Part shown: positions 10,044 to 17,712 of the stretch, in pieces | Numbering within the stretch: the first letter of the stretch is position 1 | Layout: each line of letters starts with the position of its first letter | NCBI GenBank assembly: GCA_002506275.1 | Contig: DAXG01000042.1 | Span: 1-64,000, forward strand | Reading direction: 5' to 3' | Origin: Euryarchaeota archaeon UBA259 | GTDB taxonomy: Archaea; Thermoplasmatota; Poseidoniia; Poseidoniales; Poseidoniaceae | DNA: 64,000 nucleotides | Notes under the pieces: model-generated | What the model saw: the letters and a program-made list of their open reading frames with translations, nothing else | The model's database searches: none | Told to the model about the DNA's origin: nothing | Translations under genes and position numbers: made by a program

Positions 10044-10652
10044 ATGACAGAAGTGCCGATCGATACTTTGCTCGAAGCCACCCTCTTTGGCGCAGGCCGC
10101 TCGATGAGTGTACCTGAATTATCGACGGCCCTCGGTTACGATGAAGATGAGATGCTTGATTCGCTCTATTCCTTGCGTTCTACGTTAAAGCGACGCCGTG
10201 GAGGTGCCTTGCAGGTAGCAGAGGTTGGGGACCGATGGGCCATTGAAGTGAAACCCGATATTGCGAGTCACCTACCCAAAGAAACCAAAACTGAAATTCC
10301 ACAAAAGTTGTTGAAAGCCGCAGCACTCATCGCTTACCATCAGCCAATGCCCCAATCTCGACTGGTGGAATTACTGGGCCAGAAAGCCTACGACTATGTT
10401 CGTGAACTTGCTCAATTGGGCATGGTTGACCGTCGTAAAGATGGTAATACTCGCCGACTTTCAACGACCCGTCGTTTCTCGGAAACATTTGGTTGCCCCT
10501 ACACCGACCGTAAGAAAGTCAAACAATGGTTCAGAGAGCAAGTGAAGACAACCGGCATGTTTGATGGAATGGAAGATGCTGCGGTGCTAAAGGAAGAGTC
10601 TGAGATTGGCGGTCTCATTCAATCAACTCTTCCGCTTGGAGAAGAAGAGTGA
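10044..10652 (+). CDS. scpB: Segregation and condensation protein B
   Basis: ScpB dimers bind the kleisin ScpA and complete the SMC-ScpAB condensin. The 202-residue product has the two winged-helix domains expected of the family: LLEATLFGAGRSMSVPELSTALG opens the first, and LLKAAALIAYHQPMPQSRLVEL with the GMVDRRKDG wing marks the second. ATG 10044 has GGTGA five bases upstream; an in-frame ATG at 10029 overlaps the scpA stop and is the alternative start, adding five residues. The stop is only one base from the end of the convergent HMG-CoA reductase gene. Confidence 0.92.
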   Translation: MTEVPIDTLLEATLFGAGRSMSVPELSTALGYDEDEMLDSLYSLRSTLKRRRGGALQVAEVGDRWAIEVKPDIASHLPKETKTEIPQKLLKAAALIAYHQPMPQSRLVELLGQKAYDYVRELAQLGMVDRRKDGNTRRLSTTRRFSETFGCPYTDRKKVKQWFREQVKTTGMFDGMEDAAVLKEESEIGGLIQSTLPLGEEE

Positions 10653-10653
10653 A

Positions 10654-11952
10654 TCATTCGTTTCGCAGTGCTTCAAGCAATTCGCCGACAAGCGTTTGCG
10701 TCTTGGGTCCTGTTGCTTCTTGAAGTCGTGCGGCAACCATTTCGATTTCATCGCCCACTGCACCGGCAGAAACGGCCATATTCCGTGCATGCAATTTCAT
10801 GTGGCCTGCTTGAATGCCTTTGGTTGACAGTGCCCTCAATGCTCCAAGGTTTTGTGATAAACCCGCAGCAGCAATGATTCCAGCCAATTCTTGAGCTGAT
10901 TCGACTCCAAGTATGGCAAGGTTGGCTTGTGCTACCGGATGCACCTTAGAGGCGCCTCCAACGATGCCCACAGCCATCGGTGTTTCAATGGTACCAACCA
11001 AGTTCCCATTACTGTCTTTCTCCCATGAGGTCATTGAACCGTATGTTCCATTGCTGTATGCTGCCCAAGCATGGCAGCCAGCCTCAATCGCTCGCCAGTC
11101 TTGGCCGCAAGCCACGCCAACGCTGCTGATTGCATTCATCACGCCTTTGTTGTGGGTTGCAGCTCGGAACGGGTCAGCCATTGCGAAGTGTTGGGCCTCA
11201 AGGATGCCTTCGATTACCGATACTCCGTTCTCGTGCGTTCCATCTTCAGATATCTCTTCCGGGGTGAAGACCGCTTGAACTCGTGCTAATCGGTGGGCTG
11301 CGAGGTTTGAAAGAATGCGCAGATGGACTCGGCCACCAGTGATTTGCTCGATACGAGGGGCGATCAATTCAGCCATGGTATTCACGGCATTAGCGCCCAT
11401 AGCGTCTCTGCAATCCACAATGATGTGTGCAATCAGCATCGGTCCACTGATGGTGTCTAAGAGTCGTGTTTCAATGCGCTTGCAACCGCCTCCAAGTCGA
11501 ATCATCGTGGATGGAAGGCTGTTGCACAATGCCATGAGTTCGTCTGCTGCTTCCAGGATATCTTGCTCGGCTTTCTTCCAGTCTTGACAATCCAAGACTT
11601 GGAGTTGAGCAATCATCATTGGAGCATCGGAATTGGTGCTGAATCCTCCGTTTTTCAAACAACGTTTCGCCATGTTCGATGCCGCAGCGACAACGCTTGA
11701 TTCTTCGAGGCAGAAGGGGATGAGGTAATGCTTTCCATCGATGACAAAATTTGTCGCAATGCCAACAGGAAGCGACATGGTGCCAATGACGTTCTCAATC
11801 ATGCGGTCTGCTGAATCTTCGCTGAGGGCGCCACAGGCTTCCAGTGCATCGACTTGCTCCTGTGTCAGGTTCGCCATCTCGGCAACGATGGCTCGACGTT
11901 CAGCGACGCTGTGTCTGAAAAAACCACTCAAACGACTGTTCTCAACTGCCAT
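10654..11952 (-). CDS. hmgA: Hydroxymethylglutaryl-CoA reductase, class II
   Basis: Makes mevalonate from HMG-CoA, the committed step for archaeal isoprenoid lipids. The class II features are clear: ENVIGTMSLPVG carries the catalytic glutamate, DAMGAN the dinucleotide site, THNKG the catalytic lysine, GQDWRA the aspartate, and AGHMKLHARN the C-terminal histidine. ATG 11952 gives 432 residues, typical of class II enzymes; a GTG at 11976 would add eight. Class II enzymes occur in bacteria and in some archaea such as Archaeoglobus and Thermoplasmatales, so a biosynthetic role is expected here. Its promoter lies in the divergent region that holds the TAACG half-site array. Confidence 0.93.
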   Translation of the reverse strand: MAVENSRLSGFFRHSVAERRAIVAEMANLTQEQVDALEACGALSEDSADRMIENVIGTMSLPVGIATNFVIDGKHYLIPFCLEESSVVAAASNMAKRCLKNGGFSTNSDAPMMIAQLQVLDCQDWKKAEQDILEAADELMALCNSLPSTMIRLGGGCKRIETRLLDTISGPMLIAHIIVDCRDAMGANAVNTMAELIAPRIEQITGGRVHLRILSNLAAHRLARVQAVFTPEEISEDGTHENGVSVIEGILEAQHFAMADPFRAATHNKGVMNAISSVGVACGQDWRAIEAGCHAWAAYSNGTYGSMTSWEKDSNGNLVGTIETPMAVGIVGGASKVHPVAQANLAILGVESAQELAGIIAAAGLSQNLGALRALSTKGIQAGHMKLHARNMAVSAGAVGDEIEMVAARLQEATGPKTQTLVGELLEALRNE

Positions 11953-12065
11953 AAGGTCACGACCAGTCCTCTCCACGGGCCCTTACCCCATCAAGCAATC
12001 GGCAATACTTGATTCAAGCGTGTGCTTCCTCTTCTTCAGGTTCTTGTCCATCTCTCTGTCTCCTC

Positions 12066-12118
12066 TAACGGTTTTAACGGTTCGATTAACGCGTTAAGAA
12101 CTCGTTAGTGGTGCGTTA
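12066..12118. promoter_or_regulatory. Symmetric array of six TAACG half-sites around a 12-bp palindrome
   Basis: The 245-base divergent region between hmgA and the AAA-like gene contains the perfect palindrome TTAACGCGTTAA (12086-12097). TAACG half-sites in forward orientation start at 12066, 12075 and 12087. Inverted copies (CGTTA) start at 12092, 12103 and 12114, the latter spaced 11 bases apart. The array is almost mirror-symmetric about 12091/12092, with the outer copies off by one base. This is the pattern of an operator for a dimeric or cooperatively binding DNA-binding protein. Which flanking gene it controls, and by what protein, cannot be read from the sequence. Confidence 0.55.
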
Positions 12119-12196
12119 ATTAGGCTTCCAAAGCGTATCCCGCCGCACAGTTAACATGTCCTAACAGGTCTACTACACCTCTGATGAGAGTGAAAC

Positions 12197-14092
12197 ATGA
12201 AATACCCAAAGAGGATTGGCTCCATTATGCGAATTGTTGGCAAAGAAATGACCCTTCCTCCTATGGACGCCAATCCATTCTCGACTTTGCCCTTAGAAGC
12301 GAGCGATTCGAATCTCCTTGTTGGACGTAACCACATGTTAACGATCCTTTCACAGTACATGAAATTCCGCTCACCCCGTCGTATTTTGCTGATGGGGGAA
12401 CACGGTTCGGGGCGAACTTCATTGCTTCGCTGTGCCTCGGAAACAGCCCCGCTTTCGATTTACATTGACCATATTTCTCATTCCAACGCAGGTCTGAATT
12501 TGCTGAAAGAAATGTTCACTCATTTTGTGCATACGAATCCTCCAGAGAATCGAAACGAACTTATTGGCCAAATATTAGGCGCTACTCAAGACTTTTCCGG
12601 GGCCTTGCCTTTGATTGTACTCGACGCATCTACCGTCGATATCTCGGCACTCAACGTCGCCTTGCGAGACACACTTCCGCTTCTCGAGCGACTTCAAGCA
12701 GTCATTGTCGTTGTCTTGGAAACGAAGGATAAGAACATGCTACCCGCATCCATTCTCCAACGCCTCGAGCAAATGAACCCGTTACCAAACTTGACGGCAG
12801 AAGAAATTCAATTGCTTGTTGAGAAACGCATTGAAAAGTCAACCAGTCAAGCGTTTTCATTTGCGATTGAAGACGCAGAACATTTGCTGGAACAGACCAG
12901 CGGTCTTCCAGCTGAAGTCATTCGGGTCATGCGTGATGCCATTGACAGTGCCAAAATGTCACAATTCACCTATGTAGACCCCAGATACGACCAAGCAACA
13001 CCTGTTTCAGAACCTCAGTTTACTCCGCCATCGGTTGAGCCTCAAATCCATCCTACCTTCGAATCTATGTTTGCTGCTGAAGAAGAGGCATCCTTTGAGC
13101 AACCAGACCTGCCCAATGAAGACTCGGAATTCCAGACGCTGCAGGAGGTTCAAGATGCCAAAATCATGGAGAGTCTAGAAGACATGAACAACAGTTTCGA
13201 TTTGAATCTCGCTCAACTCACCGAAGATCAAGAAAATCAGGAAGCATTGAAGGATTTGGAAGCGGTTGAGAATTATCGTGATGGCTATCCAGCAACACCA
13301 CCGAAAGCAAAACCAGAACCGATGCAGAGGCCGCCACTTGACCCGATAGCAACCAAAGGCATGACGGGTTTATTCGCTCGAAATCGAGCCTTTACCGACC
13401 AATCGTACGCTGAAGTTTCCGATGCCGAGGCTCCAGAGGAAGAATTGGTTGATTCAGCCGAAGGTGCGGAATTGTGGGAAGACCCTTCACTCAGGCCTCC
13501 TGAGCCAAAGGAAGAAGTGATTTCGGAGGACGATTCGGCTTTCTTGCTCCATGATGAAGTGGGCTTCTTTGAACATGAAGAGTTGGAACCAACTCCAATT
13601 GAGCAATTGTTTGAGTCTGGACCGGAGCATATCGAACCATCAGAACAACCTTCGCAGGCCCCAAATGGCTTGTTGAGCGAACTTGCAGGAATGGTTCCTG
13701 TGATGAAGGCATTGCAACTTGCTCTCCAGCCTTCGGACGGCCTTGATACGGTCGTGAATCGTCGAAAATTGGTTGATGCTTTGGAGGCTTTACAGCGAAA
13801 ACCAACAGGGAAAAAACAAGACTATGCATTGAACACCTCGCTTTTATCGACGCTCACCAGCCACGAGATGATTGTGATTTCCGTTGCTAACGACCGGCGT
13901 TTTTCTCCATCCGATGAAGAAATACTAACGCAATTAAGCATCAAACGGGCTCGCCTCTCTCAAATTAGCAACCGTCTTCTCAAAGGCGGTGTGTTGAGCG
14001 TTCGAACCATTGGACGAAACAGATACTACGAATTGACGCAGGCTGCTCGTGCCCAACTGATCGCTTGGAAAGTACTCGGGGGTGATGTCTGA
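12197..14092 (+). CDS. AAA-like protein with altered Walker motifs and C-terminal winged helix
   Basis: An N-terminal P-loop domain (about residues 35-260) is followed by an acidic, low-complexity linker (about 265-515) and a winged-helix domain (about 560-628, SIKRARLSQISNRLLKGGVLSV). The architecture resembles ORC/STAND-type ATPases coupled to DNA binding. The P-loop reads GEHGSGRTS (67-75), with arginine where lysine is normal. The likely Walker B reads IVLDAS, without the catalytic glutamate. ATP hydrolysis may therefore be weak or lost. It is the first gene of an operon with the propeller protein (1-base overlap, TGATG) and the DUF357 gene, downstream of the TAACG array. Exact function unknown; a regulator or DNA-bound scaffold is inferred. 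Confidence 0.75.
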   Translation: MKYPKRIGSIMRIVGKEMTLPPMDANPFSTLPLEASDSNLLVGRNHMLTILSQYMKFRSPRRILLMGEHGSGRTSLLRCASETAPLSIYIDHISHSNAGLNLLKEMFTHFVHTNPPENRNELIGQILGATQDFSGALPLIVLDASTVDISALNVALRDTLPLLERLQAVIVVVLETKDKNMLPASILQRLEQMNPLPNLTAEEIQLLVEKRIEKSTSQAFSFAIEDAEHLLEQTSGLPAEVIRVMRDAIDSAKMSQFTYVDPRYDQATPVSEPQFTPPSVEPQIHPTFESMFAAEEEASFEQPDLPNEDSEFQTLQEVQDAKIMESLEDMNNSFDLNLAQLTEDQENQEALKDLEAVENYRDGYPATPPKAKPEPMQRPPLDPIATKGMTGLFARNRAFTDQSYAEVSDAEAPEEELVDSAEGAELWEDPSLRPPEPKEEVISEDDSAFLLHDEVGFFEHEELEPTPIEQLFESGPEHIEPSEQPSQAPNGLLSELAGMVPVMKALQLALQPSDGLDTVVNRRKLVDALEALQRKPTGKKQDYALNTSLLSTLTSHEMIVISVANDRRFSPSDEEILTQLSIKRARLSQISNRLLKGGVLSVRTIGRNRYYELTQAARAQLIAWKVLGGDV

Positions 14093-15141
14093 TGTCGTGG
14101 TCAATCACATGGTCGTGGCAAGCACCTCAACGCATTGCTGCACTCGCTCCTGTTGAAGGGGGCATGGTGGTCAGCAGTGGATTAGATTTGTTCATGATCG
14201 AAGCAGATGGTTCGGTCCGATGGAAGGTAGAGTTACCGTTCAAAGCACATTGTGCTCAAGCCAACAACGGCGTACTCGGAATTTTAGCAGCGCATGGATT
14301 CTATGTTCTTTCGACATCGGATGGTTCTTTACTTCATGAAGGCCGTTCGACACCCGGTGGGTTTGCTGAACTTCTGGCACGTCCTGGAGGCGGTTGGATT
14401 CTGTCTGGGCGTGAAGGGCACCTGCATTTGTTTACGCACGAAGGAACAGGCCTTCGTAGGCTCGATAGCGGTAAAGTTCGTCGTTTGCTTGGCTGGCTTG
14501 ACCGTGAACACATGATGTGGCAAGACGCTGAAGGCAAACTCTGGTGCGCTCGCCTGGCTCAAAGCGACCAGAAACGAGTTCTCGAAGACCGAGTATGGAG
14601 TTGGGTTACTCCGCTCATGAACGGTCGATTATTGATGCAATCAAGCGACGGTGGCATTTGGGAAGGTGTACCGCATCCGTTTGGGTGGGATGCACTGGAA
14701 CGAATTGAATACGAATCACTGGAGCCTATGGAAGGCGTTCGAAGTGCGGATGGATGGTGGGTACTCGGCATTGAAGGGCACCTTCATCACCTTTCAGCAC
14801 ATGAAGACAACCAAGCCCTTTCTTTGCTTGGTGAATCAATGGACCTCGGCGACCTATTGATTGGTCTTACTCCGGATACGATGGTGACTGCAACACGAGC
14901 GGGCCTGATCCGACGGTGGACAGCTCCGCATCTGGCCCAATCAGAACGACAAGGCCGTTATCAAGCGGCTGCAGAAGCCGCATTAGCAAAGAATTGGGAA
15001 GAACGTAAGGCGTTGTTCATGCGTGCACAAACAGCTGAAGACGAAGGACGACTTTCACGAGCGGTTGAACTCTATGGAGCCCTCGGTCGTACAGAGGATG
15101 TACGACGGCTTTTGAAACGCCAAAAGGAGGGTGGAGAATGA
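14092..15141 (+). CDS. Beta-propeller protein with C-terminal helical (TPR-like) segment
   Basis: The 349-residue product consists of repeated beta-strand units typical of PQQ/WD40-like propellers: units such as GGMVVSSGLDLFMIEADGSVRW, GFYVLSTSDGSLLHE, GGWILSGREGHLHLF and DGWWVLGIEGHLHHL recur at about 40-residue spacing over residues 1-285. There is no signal peptide, so it is probably cytoplasmic. The last 65 residues are helical (EEDEGRLSRAVELYGALGR-like) and look like a TPR hairpin, a protein-interaction element. It overlaps the AAA-like gene by one base and the DUF357 gene by four, so the three are translated together. It may be the scaffold of a complex with the upstream protein. Confidence 0.7.
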   Translation: MSWSITWSWQAPQRIAALAPVEGGMVVSSGLDLFMIEADGSVRWKVELPFKAHCAQANNGVLGILAAHGFYVLSTSDGSLLHEGRSTPGGFAELLARPGGGWILSGREGHLHLFTHEGTGLRRLDSGKVRRLLGWLDREHMMWQDAEGKLWCARLAQSDQKRVLEDRVWSWVTPLMNGRLLMQSSDGGIWEGVPHPFGWDALERIEYESLEPMEGVRSADGWWVLGIEGHLHHLSAHEDNQALSLLGESMDLGDLLIGLTPDTMVTATRAGLIRRWTAPHLAQSERQGRYQAAAEAALAKNWEERKALFMRAQTAEDEGRLSRAVELYGALGRTEDVRRLLKRQKEGGE

Positions 15142-15437
15142 GTGAAGACATGAAAACGGTCACTACAGAGCGTGTTGAGAAGTATCTCGACATCACCAAG
15201 AGAGCACGAGCAAAGGCGACTTCACTTTGTGAGCAAGGCAGTGCAGATGCCCAAAAATTAGCCGTTATGATGCGAATGGCAGACGATTATGCTTCAGATG
15301 CGGCTCACTTTTTATCGATCGGAGACCATGTTCGGGCTTTTGGAGCAATTAACTACGCTCATGCTTGGATTGACGCAGGTGTCAAGATTGGTCTTCTCGA
15401 TGGACACGGGGATGATGTTCTGTTCACTTTACCATGA
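15138..15437 (+). CDS. DUF357 family protein
   Basis: A small helical archaeal protein of 99 residues. The C-terminal motif RAFGAINYAHAWIDAGVKIGLL is the recognisable signature of DUF357, a family found across archaea with no assigned biochemical role. AGGAGG lies upstream of the ATG, which overlaps the propeller gene stop as ATGA. It closes the operon. It converges with the PIN gene, which ends 20 bases away. Confidence 0.8.
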   Translation: MSEDMKTVTTERVEKYLDITKRARAKATSLCEQGSADAQKLAVMMRMADDYASDAAHFLSIGDHVRAFGAINYAHAWIDAGVKIGLLDGHGDDVLFTLP

Positions 15438-15457
15438 ACGAAGCCCAACTACTTATT

Positions 15458-15871
15458 CTATAGAGAATCAACCAGTTGGAGGCGTTGGTTTTTACTCACT
15501 TCCAGAATGGGTAAATCCGCATTGTAGAGTCTTCGCTTCAAATCGACATCAACAGTAAGAACCGGTATTTTCAGTTCCGATGCCAATTCAAACAACTGGT
15601 CGTCTGCATGTTCTGAATCACTGATTAAGGCCTCGATTGATTCAGATTTTTGTTCTAAGAGAGGGAGGAGTAGATTCTTTTTCCGAGGTCGTTCTTCGTT
15701 GAGTCGTTCGATTTCTTGCTTCACACTGTCAAGAAGTCGAAGTTGAGCAGGTCCGAACACACGGTTCATTTCCGTATCGATGTTCATCCCTGAATCAATG
15801 ACGGCCGCCCACCCACAGGCGTCGACCAAAACCTGTTGAGAGATGACCACCTTCAACTGGCTCACGCTCAT
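15458..15871 (-). CDS. PIN-domain protein (archaeal Fcf1/COG1412-like)
   Basis: PIN domains are metal-dependent RNases; archaeal members next to aIF2 gamma are thought to act in rRNA processing. The 137-residue product has the PIN layout: VLVDACGWAAVID near the N-terminus, EIERL in the middle, EHADDQLFELA and LTVDVDLKRRL towards the end, giving the usual acidic cluster. ATG 15871 overlaps the aIF2 gamma stop as ATGA, which fixes the start; the longer frame runs into the aIF2 gamma gene. It is last in the S6e-aIF2 gamma-PIN group. A toxin role is unlikely because no antitoxin is adjacent. Confidence 0.75.
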   Translation of the reverse strand: MSVSQLKVVISQQVLVDACGWAAVIDSGMNIDTEMNRVFGPAQLRLLDSVKQEIERLNEERPRKKNLLLPLLEQKSESIEALISDSEHADDQLFELASELKIPVLTVDVDLKRRLYNADLPILEVSKNQRLQLVDSL

Positions 15872-17106
15872 AGAATTGTTCCGTATCCAATGAGGCGCCA
15901 GCGAGAACCAACTCGTCGGGAAAGCGAAACTCGCTGCCCAGTATCCGCACAAATCGGGAGACGTAAGTCGAGTGTTGCCTTGCCTTTTTCTGAATTTTTG
16001 GTAACACCAACTGATGTTGCAGTTGCAACGTTAATCATCAACATCTCGTTGTTTCGAAGTGGATAGATTTTTTCCGGTGCTTCACCTTCTCCGGCAACCA
16101 TTGTTTTCATCAGGTTGATGTCGATTGAAATTGAATTACGAACTTCAGGGAGGTCACCCTTACGTGCGACAACTTGTCCAGACAGGTTATCTGAAGTCGT
16201 AATCGACGGGTCGAGCATAGTTGCCATACCGCATAGACCGCCAGAATGCATGCTTTCAAGATCCAATCCACCGCCTTGCATACTCTTGACGGTCGCTTCG
16301 ATTGGCTCCCATGTTGTTTTCGAACCGTTTTCGACCTTACGACCGGGACCAATGATGATTTCATCGCCAATGTCGAAGTTTCCTTCGATGATACTTCCAC
16401 CGATGACTCCACCTCGGAGTTTTGTCGGCCGAGTACCGGGCCTGTTGATGTCGAATGAGCGAGCAACGTGCATGATTGAACGCTTGTGTTGAGAGCGATC
16501 AGGAGTTGGAATGGTCTTCTCGATGGCATCGATGAGAATATCCAAGTTGACATCGTGGTGAGCGGAAACAGGGATAATTGGAGCATTTTCTGCGATGGTG
16601 CCTTTGAGGAAATCTTTGACTTCAGCATAGGATTCCAGTGCACGTTCCTTCGTAACCAGGTCAATTTTGTTTTGAACGATGACGATGTTCTCAATGCCTG
16701 CGATTTCAAGGGCCATTAAATGTTCTCGCGTTTGCGGTTGTGGGCATGTTTCGTTTGCAGCAACCATCAGCATTGCTCCATCCATAATTGATGCACCAGT
16801 GATCATGATGGCCATCAGTGTCTCGTGGCCAGGAGCGTCGACAAAGGAGATTACCCGTTCCAATTCTTTTGGTTCGTCTTCTTTGCCTTCGGGATGGCGG
16901 CCAGTGGCGTAGTATTGTCCTTCTTTGGTTTTGTAAAAGGCGGTATCTGCATAGCCGAGTTTAATCGAAATACCACGTTTTCTTTCTTCAGAATGGGTAT
17001 CGGTCCAAATACCGGATAATGCTTGGGTGAGGGTTGTTTTGCCGTGGTCAACGTGGCCGACAAGACCAATGTTGATTTCAGGTTGTGCGGGAAGCTTTCG
17101 TGCCAT
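15868..17106 (-). CDS. eif2g: Translation initiation factor aIF2 gamma subunit
   Basis: GTPase subunit of the archaeal initiation factor that brings Met-tRNAi to the small ribosomal subunit. G1 is GHVDHGKT (17-24), G3 is DAPGHE, G4 is NKID, and the EF-Tu-like domains II and III follow. At 412 residues the length is normal. Unusually, the region between switch I and DAPGHE, which in most archaeal aIF2 gamma proteins holds a four-cysteine zinc knuckle, has no cysteine here (FYKTKEGQYYATGRHP). It lies downstream of S6e and upstream of the PIN gene, the arrangement common in Euryarchaeota. Confidence 0.97.
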   Translation of the reverse strand: MARKLPAQPEINIGLVGHVDHGKTTLTQALSGIWTDTHSEERKRGISIKLGYADTAFYKTKEGQYYATGRHPEGKEDEPKELERVISFVDAPGHETLMAIMITGASIMDGAMLMVAANETCPQPQTREHLMALEIAGIENIVIVQNKIDLVTKERALESYAEVKDFLKGTIAENAPIIPVSAHHDVNLDILIDAIEKTIPTPDRSQHKRSIMHVARSFDINRPGTRPTKLRGGVIGGSIIEGNFDIGDEIIIGPGRKVENGSKTTWEPIEATVKSMQGGGLDLESMHSGGLCGMATMLDPSITTSDNLSGQVVARKGDLPEVRNSISIDINLMKTMVAGEGEAPEKIYPLRNNEMLMINVATATSVGVTKNSEKGKATLDLRLPICADTGQRVSLSRRVGSRWRLIGYGTIL

Positions 17107-17144
17107 GCTTCCTCACTCCTGTTCTACGAAAGCCCTCTCGGGTT

Positions 17145-17633
17145 TCACTCCGATGCTTCCTCTGGCTTTGCGAGGATGTCGCCGAGTGACTTCTTACCAG
17201 CTTCGATGACTTTGAGATTGATTTGGCGGGTATCTTGGCTGATGGTGTTGCCACGGAAGAAACGTCGCTTACGGAGGCCGTCAGGCTTGTAGCGGAATCG
17301 CTTCTTTTCGCCACCTTTGTTCTTGAAGACGAGACTGTGTCCCTTGAAACCAGTTGAGCGGGTGACCAAGATTGCTTGACGGCGGCCACCTTCAAGGTCT
17401 CGACGAAGAGGTGTTCCAGTTTTGTCGGACCCACCGGTAATTTGGAGTTTGTATCCGGAAAGTGTTTGTTCGCCTTCTCCGATGAAGATTCCGTCGACGG
17501 TATCGCCGATTTTCTTACCCAACAATTGGGCGTGATTGTTTCCACTAATTTTGAGTGAATATGACTTACCGCCGTTCTTCGGGTCGGTGTCATTCACTAC
17601 TGCGACGAATTCTCCTTGTTGTCCAACAGCCAT
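17145..17633 (-). CDS. rps6e: Small ribosomal subunit protein S6e
   Basis: Component of the archaeal/eukaryotic small ribosomal subunit. The sequence has the family features GKSYSLKISGNNHAQLLGKKIGD, the GGSDKTGTPLRRDLEGGRR loop, and the basic RKRRFFRGNTIS motif. It is 162 residues long, with a C-terminal extension beyond the usual archaeal 125-150 (LKVIEAGKKSLGDILAKPE). It lies 38 bases upstream of aIF2 gamma, and a TATA-like box precedes it at 17671-17680. Confidence 0.96.
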   Translation of the reverse strand: MAVGQQGEFVAVVNDTDPKNGGKSYSLKISGNNHAQLLGKKIGDTVDGIFIGEGEQTLSGYKLQITGGSDKTGTPLRRDLEGGRRQAILVTRSTGFKGHSLVFKNKGGEKKRFRYKPDGLRKRRFFRGNTISQDTRQINLKVIEAGKKSLGDILAKPEEASE

Positions 17634-17670
17634 AATATCACTTCAAGAACGCCCTTGCGACTATCGTCCT

Positions 17671-17680
17671 CTATTTAGCC
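17671..17680 (-). promoter_or_regulatory. TATA-like box for the S6e-aIF2 gamma-PIN operon
   Basis: Read on the minus strand, GGCTAAATAG lies about 40 bases upstream of the S6e start. An archaeal start site about 25 bases downstream would leave a short leader of roughly 15 bases that includes GAAGTGAT. The match is by position and composition only. Confidence 0.4.
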
Positions 17681-17712
17681 CCACCGTATGGACGCAACTG
17701 ACAAAAGACGCG

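Noticed and set aside
12305-12340. GATTCGAATC sequence reminiscent of a tRNA T-arm
   Set aside because: It lies inside the coding frame of the AAA-like gene, with no acceptor stem or anticodon arm around it.
16110-16709. Leftward frame of 199 codons within aIF2 gamma
   Set aside because: It is the same strand in a shifted frame of the well-supported aIF2 gamma gene; composition is Ser/Leu-rich with no motif.
17078-17593. Frame of 171 codons overlapping S6e
   Set aside because: Shifted frame of the S6e gene, basic and Ser/Thr-rich, without homology.
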